A stretch of 41,254 bases of DNA from Candidatus Omnitrophota bacterium. GTDB lineage: Bacteria > Omnitrophota > Gorgyraeia > 2-02-FULL-51-18. Positions within the stretch are counted from its first letter, which is position 1. Each line of letters begins with the position of its first letter. The DNA is taken from NCBI GenBank assembly GCA_016206805.1, contig JACQQX010000022.1, forward strand, positions 1 to 41,254, written 5' to 3'. Below the pieces are notes generated by a model, which saw nothing but the letters and a program-made list of their open reading frames with translations, was not told where the DNA came from and made no database searches. Both the position numbers and the translations under genes were made by a program. Shown here one piece after another: positions 37,301 through 41,254 of this stretch.

Positions 37301-40300
37301 TGAGACGCAGATCCCGGAAAATGCCCAAGTGGTGTTTCTCCTGGATAGTGACCCTGAGTTGAGCCGAAAGAACCAGGATCTGGCCCGAAAACAAAAGGCG
37401 CAAGGCCAGTCGGTTCTCTTTGTTCGGGTGAAAGGCCTCCGCGAGGAAGTGTCCCGCCTAATCGACCCCCATCTGGAACCAAGCCCGGCGCTCTAACTCC
37501 CACGCCCAGCCCTCTGTCCACTGGCCACTGATTTCTGGGTCCTGCCCCTTCGCCCGCCAGCCTCGCTCCCCTTCCGCCTTCCGTCTCCGGTCTTCCGCCT
37601 GTTTTTGTCGCCAGCCTCGCCGGTTTTCCGCTTCCCTCTTCCGTCTCACCTCTTGCCTGCTTTTGAGTCATCCGCGCGGCAAAAGTTGTGGTCGTACGGG
37701 ATGCATTGTGAGCGGTAAGCGCCACGGCCGCGACGTATTTCATCGCCTCCGCAAATGTCCCCACGGCGTCATGCGTAAAATCCGCCGAGTGCGCCACAAA
37801 ACCCTCATCCCATAACGCCTGTTCCTTCCGTCTCATAAGCTCTTCCAGCCAATGAGCCAGTTCATGAATGATGGTATTAGCGGCATTTCGTCCCAACCCT
37901 CGCGCCAATCTTTGGTTTAAAAACATCGCCTGCTTTCCACGATAGACTCCGAAAGCACCTGCAAAACTTACGTCACCGCCGACCAAAAGTATTTCTTGAA
38001 TCCCAAAATTTTTTCTTATGGAAGTGGCCATCCGAAGAAGCTCTTTTTCCTCGGAGGTATACTGATCTGGATCTATGACGATCTTTTCCGGGTTCCTCAT
38101 TAGCAAACGAAACGATTGAAAGAATAAAGCCTGACTCACTTTTTCTCCGCCATGGGGCAGATCTTCCAAAGCGGGAATCCTGCCAACGGAATAGCCATTG
38201 GCTCTCATGAGTGCCGCCTGTTCGCTGGCAAGAGATTCATCCACCTGTTTTTGTATTGCCAGTCGGCGTAGAAATAAGCTTGTTTTTCCCCCCTGTTCTA
38301 CGGTTACCTCGAGAAGAAGCATGAGCCTGACGAATTTTTTTTCTTTGTCCAATTTTCCGGGTTCGGTGAGAAAACTCGCCAATTCATTTAGACTGACACT
38401 CCGGTAGTTTTCTTGGTTTATTTTTGAAGCGAGCCCTATGACACCCCGGTCGCCGGTATCGATGGAATTCCAATAACTGTCGTTTGTCTCCCAATCGATC
38501 GGAAATCCTTCAAATACAAACTGAGGACTTGTCTGGGTCAATGTTTCGTGAACAATGGCTTTGTAAAACTCCGCCGCCACGTATTTTTGAATGGTAGGGA
38601 GATACTCGTCCTCATGCTCAAAAGCGCTACGATTTCGGATGAGCGGGAGAGGGATTTGGAGAATAACTCCGAGCTCTCTGAAATGTTTCCGAAGTGGCGC
38701 CGGCACGAGGGCCATGTACTCTTCTTTTAAATCTCGAACTCTTAAGCCCCTTTTATCGACGATTTGGAGCGGCATATCCCTAGCGCTTAAAATTCGGAAT
38801 TTGCCGAAATTACGAGCCTCTTTCTCTCCCGGTTTCACCGCAAAAAAATCAGACTCGCTTAATACCCGATAATCCACCGTCAATGGCTGTCTTTTCCCTT
38901 CCGAGTCGACAAAGTAAATATGAAAATCATCGTGCTGGGCAAGACCGGCGAATGTTTTCCACGCCCTATGGGAAAGCATTTGATCCAGTTCCGGCACGGT
39001 ATTTTCAACCAGCTTCACGCGCCGGACCGTGTTGCCCATTGGCACCCCTTCCAAATTAGTAATACGCCTTCTACCCGTCAGTGCCAATCTTTTAGGAGCG
39101 CCTGAATCATCCTTGGTCAGGGTAAATGTATACAGGTAAGCCCTGTGAGAATTTCGATTGATAATCTCCACCCTGTCCGTTCCTTGGTGTCTTGTATATT
39201 TGCCCGTTCCGAAGAATCCAGCCAGGTCTATTTGAGCCCCTTCTGCTTTGGTGGATTTAGGAATAATGAGCGCATCTTCCTCATCAGCGCCGGGTCCATT
39301 ATCGGAAGCTTCTTCCACGTACTCTTCTATGCCGTCATCTCTCTTCTGGAGATAATAATCGACAACAAGTTCTCCTTTTTGTCCAAGCGTCGCGTCCCAA
39401 GAGTTTTGGGTGATTTCAGCGGTATGAGCCCCTTCTTCACGCTGGACTGTGACATTCTTTAAAATTTCAGCTTCCCATGCATCAGAACGGGGTGGCAAAT
39501 CATCTAAATTTTCAAAGAGTCCATCGAGTCCATCGCTCGTCTCATAGCCACCCTTTTTTTGATGTTGTTGGATCCATTTCATAATTTGAGATATCTCAAT
39601 GCCATCGACCGGTAGGGGAGTATCTTCTCCCTCAGGGACAAATCGTTCCGCCCGGCGAAGTTCAGGTACATCATTTGAAAGAAAGACCATAAACGGCCTT
39701 GCCGCTCCCAGCTCATGGGGCTTGTCGGGCCAGTCCAAATAATCCATCGCTTGCCTTATCGGAAGTGAGGAAAAAGCTCTCCATAACTGGTTCAAAAATG
39801 CTTTTTTTGTTTCAGGCTTTTTATCCAAAATGCGACTTAATTGTCCCGACGCCTCAGGTTTTTTCTTTATCGCCTCCGACAAAAACTGAAGGATGTGAGT
39901 TGTGTCCGACAATCCCGCCCAGCCTTCCGTAGCTTCTTCGAGAGCCTCGACAAAATCACTCACGGTTGAAATCATGGCCAAATGTTCCCGGCTATGCAGG
40001 GTAAAACCATAAGCGAGGCTCTTAAAAAGCCTCTCGTTAATATCCTCCTGCCCGATGTCCAATTCGCCTTTTGCCGCCAAGTCGAATAAACTCTTAAAAA
40101 GGTTCAAGGTGTAATTTTTTTGGTCTTGAAATGGTTCCACGGATATGCTCGAGGCCTGGGAAGCAAGATAAGCCCCCAAAAGCTGGGTGATCTTTTGCAT
40201 TCTCAAGCGAAAAATCTTAAACGGTAAGTCTGACGCGCTTAAATCCAGCTCATGACCTTCGGCAGCAAGTTGAAGCCTGTGAAGAATCTCTGTTTCTTGC

Positions 40301-41254
40301 TTTTCATAAAGAGCGTTAATCAACGGTTCAAGTAGACGCAAGACCTCTTCCCTGAATTCGGTCGGAATGAGCTCAAAATAGGACTCATAAGCTGCCCTTG
40401 CTTCCTCGATAAATTTATCGCGCACGGGAAAAACATGATCGGTCCACAGTGTTTGAATTTTGGATTCGGGACCGGTGATGGAGGAGACGGCAGGGCCGAG
40501 GCCTGGGAGGGCATCCAGCTTTCCCGCTTTGGCTTTTGTTAGGAGAAGATCGATCGCTTTTTCTTTCTTTACGGGATCGGTGATGGAAGGGACGGCAGGG
40601 CCGAGGCCCCAGAGGGCAGGCCCATGTCCCGCTTTGGCATTTGTTAGGAGAAGATCGATCGCTTTTTCTTTCTTTACGGGGTCGGTGATGGAAGGGACGG
40701 CCAGGCCGAGCGGCCAAAGGGCGTCCTCATCTTCCGCTTCGGCTTTTGTTAGGAGAAGATCGATCGCTTTTTCTTTCTTTACGGGGTCGGTGATGGAAGG
40801 GACGGCAGGGCCGAGGCCTACGAGGGCGCCCGGCCATTCCAATAGAGCTCGTGCTAAGAGCATATCGATCGCTCTTTCTTTCTTTACGGGATCGGTGATG
40901 GAAGGGACGGCAGGGCCGAGGCCTGCGAAGGCGAACTTGTCTCCCCCTATGGCTTTTGTTAGGAGAAGATCAATCGCTTTTTCTTTCTTTACGGGATCGG
41001 TGATGGAAGGGACGGCCAGGCCGAGGCCTAGGCGGGCCTGCCGCTTTCCCGCTTCGGCTTCTGTTAGGAGAAGATCGATCGCTCTTTCTTTCTTTACGGG
41101 ATCGGTGATGGAAGGGACGGCAGGGCCGAGGCCCCGGCGGGCAGGCCCATCTCCCGCTTTGGCTTTTGTTAGGAGAAGATCGATCGCTCTTTCTTTCTTT
41201 ACGGGATCGGTGATGGAAGGGACGGCAGGGCCGAGGCCCAGGAGGGCAGATTCA
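31330..41254 (-). CDS. Giant multidomain protein (partial at its N-terminus)
   Basis: Uninterrupted frame from the TAA at 31330 to the window edge. The track starts it at an internal Met (40863), but the frame stays open through more 105-bp repeats. Contains Sel1/TPR-like repeats, GHKL ATPase, HExxH motif, TM segment, histidine-kinase-like ATPase, GNAT-like segment and GARLA linkers. Confidence 0.85.
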   Translation of the reverse strand, partial: ESALLGLGPAVPSITDPVKKERAIDLLLTKAKAGDGPARRGLGPAVPSITDPVKKERAIDLLLTEAEAGKRQARLGLGLAVPSITDPVKKEKAIDLLLTKAIGGDKFAFAGLGPAVPSITDPVKKERAIDMLLARALLEWPGALVGLGPAVPSITDPVKKEKAIDLLLTKAEAEDEDALWPLGLAVPSITDPVKKEKAIDLLLTNAKAGHGPALWGLGPAVPSITDPVKKEKAIDLLLTKAKAGKLDALPGLGPAVSSITGPESKIQTLWTDHVFPVRDKFIEEARAAYESYFELIPTEFREEVLRLLEPLINALYEKQETEILHRLQLAAEGHELDLSASDLPFKIFRLRMQKITQLLGAYLASQASSISVEPFQDQKNYTLNLFKSLFDLAAKGELDIGQEDINERLFKSLAYGFTLHSREHLAMISTVSDFVEALEEATEGWAGLSDTTHILQFLSEAIKKKPEASGQLSRILDKKPETKKAFLNQLWRAFSSLPIRQAMDYLDWPDKPHELGAARPFMVFLSNDVPELRRAERFVPEGEDTPLPVDGIEISQIMKWIQQHQKKGGYETSDGLDGLFENLDDLPPRSDAWEAEILKNVTVQREEGAHTAEITQNSWDATLGQKGELVVDYYLQKRDDGIEEYVEEASDNGPGADEEDALIIPKSTKAEGAQIDLAGFFGTGKYTRHQGTDRVEIINRNSHRAYLYTFTLTKDDSGAPKRLALTGRRRITNLEGVPMGNTVRRVKLVENTVPELDQMLSHRAWKTFAGLAQHDDFHIYFVDSEGKRQPLTVDYRVLSESDFFAVKPGEKEARNFGKFRILSARDMPLQIVDKRGLRVRDLKEEYMALVPAPLRKHFRELGVILQIPLPLIRNRSAFEHEDEYLPTIQKYVAAEFYKAIVHETLTQTSPQFVFEGFPIDWETNDSYWNSIDTGDRGVIGLASKINQENYRSVSLNELASFLTEPGKLDKEKKFVRLMLLLEVTVEQGGKTSLFLRRLAIQKQVDESLASEQAALMRANGYSVGRIPALEDLPHGGEKVSQALFFQSFRLLMRNPEKIVIDPDQYTSEEKELLRMATSIRKNFGIQEILLVGGDVSFAGAFGVYRGKQAMFLNQRLARGLGRNAANTIIHELAHWLEELMRRKEQALWDEGFVAHSADFTHDAVGTFAEAMKYVAAVALTAHNASRTTTTFAARMTQKQARGETEEGSGKPARLATKTGGRPETEGGRGARLAGEGAGPRNQWPVDRGLGVGVRAPGLVPDGGRLGGTLPRGGLSPEQREPTGLAPFVFGPDPGSFGSTQGHYPGETPLGHFPGSASQVPDVSAGILKTQLIIPDFFQTTLSRSFQLLLETIHVILPVGPQIRLGKVQRLVPIMHEKGRLFNLTLRRNLVAVREAMGRVITDYRQPFAVSEYFNLDGKTRNDLSDSSVFVPPTNVEPTVVRFEMIQPRNTTPQGAGVGARLARSRSLPNFIPPSAAAVGVGASLVGLMVSLFLISAFAPSPPKRPKIGPLPAPAAISRTAADRPASTYENQILKRVESYGRAYDELAAGLFGQEQRDRVVALRMLIEFLETRWKRQRQKGGPALTHAQIEPETIRTIVAYSLQFPKPRKVLLQGLDISEEEAAAVDVQRPEFQVLVDRVVPLLTSDSRFSDKVFFLNLYHRLHKETGVAKLPDMMDPEAAVRFYYLTWAPGVFDKERALLKYWAIAPILRPYPEILENEDAIAEEWILRLRLLSQLDGAFVAMKSGGLEAAEEYLNTAKMNLRAKKARKTYPLRLRQEALNRIERIRVHLKKATAGARLAAVSRNDVALMTPPFLEWIRGLPLHTSARQPAFFEFNLNGNISPVLRVVDAGDSWSIERIRYGERRLYREKIGSVGEGYYRDFSDFINSVVNEKQTGEADPALDHFIEKRRLELERIQRTEIALRSVLGHALLDVITQPQNTLSLNAGAIRAKLVEADNEGFFNAVNRANDIHNKLRTDIERFRSFRTDFRPIITFEQVEKLVLALMTYQAQLETIIQWCEKQDLVDARQKRQKERIIKSASIIREIIESQIEFINGDLILKEIGLRDLIGDLIGLLQAGEEPKVKVGIENRVDKGLRVLAQPHLLRRALGEIIKNTDDVAGRSNRKVTVMIEAMEKGGGVALVITDNAGGIPPEFLRPSSNGRPKMFELGISAKNKKTPDGTVEEKGGLGMAEAWEIVKMHGAKTIEVQNVNGGHENKGAKFQIPLQRAGARLAESDKSNFITDEKPEGWTPEEERNAKNLAREWSEGLLQGLNPIGENLYKLDPNNPDRAALAAIREDAENISKEASKKRNERNLSKLGERVVIETLTNGWPAETVDVINNSAPMYSYPTMILDLGFSNGDSYGEWIKQMQIAHGAVSRIARLLQSYASSPEGSSEFLKRERDKNAVKLSVDKGTYDWFLMLDAFEDRTEELEPLAIDDLFFTPFKVIDYEKGARRLELWVDKSKRTGGFAMPDLFAYSIEISDASGRPQGMRGVYINPALRGRQLLRPLLNKFFETFPDVKQTHPLTRNLVMMSVLQKDYEFSPAEGSVPNAYLKQKKFYMTTQTYEEFIQKATGDEIGGFGIKEVNDLSGLAHDPEAQPLYIGQPLFKTSSARLARVAGPVDPLGQAEIASAPKAPRNDWPAAGARNDGRGPVGARFIAPELLQAVDQSEVPDLAVQSELLPSLNEKNENLIPAVVSILKERSRGVFLIDDFLRNHSEAASGGYLLGLSDLQTQKWVTDLNLVSWPDAYGALHLRDTEENHDRFMESIIADNRAIVFVVPSGLNTHAEAGVTKNEMMWLLNHPDQLGNVYFVFGESDEIGRPARLAEAEVSSARLARVAGPGGLGRRLRAAGLAVTLPAPGAAKTAASGGVMEKPIPASAGMTGVAGMTGVGDTLRRAEIASAPKAPRNDWPAAAAGNDGRGPVGAQFIAPGRSFLSDLRLGTVLPRERVANAAEVGPKAREILADMFVRQADELKRGRIIPFHVEINRHVAVRLVLDDRGTRPARFELLDLHDKDAEGHYAVFGEVPITSYLLQKAIQRRLEAKSKGRAIKAPVSPAVTEEHKEALKIAMQVMADERFGDKMFIQFLRGLGPLQTENRQVLVLIDRDTRSPDRLLSKIQEVKNLIRERGQGTGLGFEHEFVRFVRLNEKRGYFVGENGQAIHRSRLLRYHVVILADVGEDQAFVNTIAAMGGRIMPTGREFTDQGYRVYPGKAEIESCIMEALEKKGTYRIDSPLGRLLSRLIYRGTGILVTILFEKYFLVVNTENGSARIYRIQLSIQPVAFNVGQQVFEVVASLAAVGSAA
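32453..32554. repeat. Translated dispersed-repeat array, copy B
   Basis: ggcgcaataaattgcgcccctacggggcccctcccgtcattgccagctgccgctgcgggccagtcattgcgaggcgccttcggcgccgaagcaatctctgcc. Confidence 0.92.
33266..33367. repeat. Translated dispersed-repeat array, copy A
   Basis: Same about 102-bp sequence with about 4 differences from 32453-32554. Confidence 0.92.
34570..35500 (-). other. Histidine-kinase-like region with HATPase domain inside the giant ORF
   Basis: LGHALLDVITQPQNTLSLNAG; LRRALGEIIKNTDDVAG; LVITDNAGGIPPEF; EEKGGLGMAEAWEIVKMHG. Confidence 0.85.
36895..37224 (+). CDS. DUF7718-like small protein, antisense inside the giant ORF
   Basis: IGKIISSFAVQIEIFANGKWLPVVRYDTAHGFAHRDKISPKGEIEKTPLF...NEALDFAEADLRANWQNYVDRFKKELK; stop overlaps the next gene's ATG (ATGA). 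Start uncertain. Confidence 0.65.
   Translation: MRGRVAGLDHFKSDDSRLDVRRRHEHTRIGKIISSFAVQIEIFANGKWLPVVRYDTAHGFAHRDKISPKGEIEKTPLFMHNWNEALDFAEADLRANWQNYVDRFKKELK
37221..37496 (+). CDS. DUF5647-like small protein, antisense inside the giant ORF
   Basis: MSEKELFEKNLELSTEFSKYLLTHPELETQIPENAQVVFLLDSDPELSRKNQDLARKQKAQGQSVLFVRVKGLREEVSRLIDPHLE; AAGGAGCTGAA ribosome-binding site upstream. Confidence 0.75.
   Translation: MSEKELFEKNLELSTEFSKYLLTHPELETQIPENAQVVFLLDSDPELSRKNQDLARKQKAQGQSVLFVRVKGLREEVSRLIDPHLEPSPAL
37852..37866 (-). other. HExxH metallopeptidase-like motif in the giant ORF
   Basis: NTIIHELAHWLEELM. Confidence 0.7.
38550..39460 (-). other. GHKL (Hsp90/MORC-like) ATPase region in the giant ORF
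   Basis: HTAEITQNSWDATLG (N box), EASDNGPGAD (DNGxG), AGFFGTGKYTRHQG (G2-like). Confidence 0.75.
40466..41254. repeat. Tandem 105-bp (35-aa) Sel1/TPR-like repeats
   Basis: Landmark acggg[a/g]tcggtgatggaagggacgg recurs at 40571, 40676, 40781, 40886, 40991, 41096, 41201, exact 105-bp period; a degenerate unit near 40466; continues off the window. Confidence 0.96.

Noticed and set aside
40415-40717. Minus-strand 100-aa ORF in an alternate frame of the repeat region
   Set aside because: Periodic because the DNA is periodic; overlaps the main repeat frame and has no independent support.
40466-41254. CRISPR-like regular repeats
   Set aside because: Exact 105-bp period with the repeat coding in frame and only 27-nt variable windows; protein repeat, not a CRISPR array.

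Overview
The window is a bacterial chromosome segment, almost entirely coded on the minus strand. The compact housekeeping part (about 1-31.3 kb) holds a tRNA-Ala(GGC), a ZIP transporter, AddA/AddB-like helicase-nuclease genes, a ComFB-like gene next to a REC/GGDEF/EAL gene, accA, an L,D-transpeptidase, mnmE, folC, purH, pabC/pabB, a mechanosensitive channel, gpmA, an APC permease, a BI-1 protein, an OmpA-LysM protein, a LOG-family protein, a deoxyhypusine-synthase-like protein, aconitase, a GIY-YIG protein and a RelE/AbrB-type TA pair. The last about 10 kb is one giant minus-strand reading frame (31330 to the window edge, at least 3,307 codons, open at the edge). It contains tandem 35-aa Sel1/TPR-like repeats with a hypervariable window, a GHKL ATPase, an HExxH motif, a TM segment, a second histidine-kinase-like ATPase, a GNAT-like segment, and recurrent 'GARLA' linkers. 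The most unusual observations are: (1) a plausible plus-strand two-gene cassette (DUF7718/DUF5647-like) lying antisense inside the giant frame; (2) dispersed palindromic repeats translated in frame in the giant ORF, mnmE and addA; (3) a GIY-YIG gene that exactly fills the space between two about 92-bp direct repeats; (4) the constant-frame/hypervariable-window 105-bp repeats; and (5) several strongly structured intergenic regions. All family names come from reading motifs in the translations; no database search was run. The organism may belong to Omnitrophota or a similar lineage, but that is only an impression.
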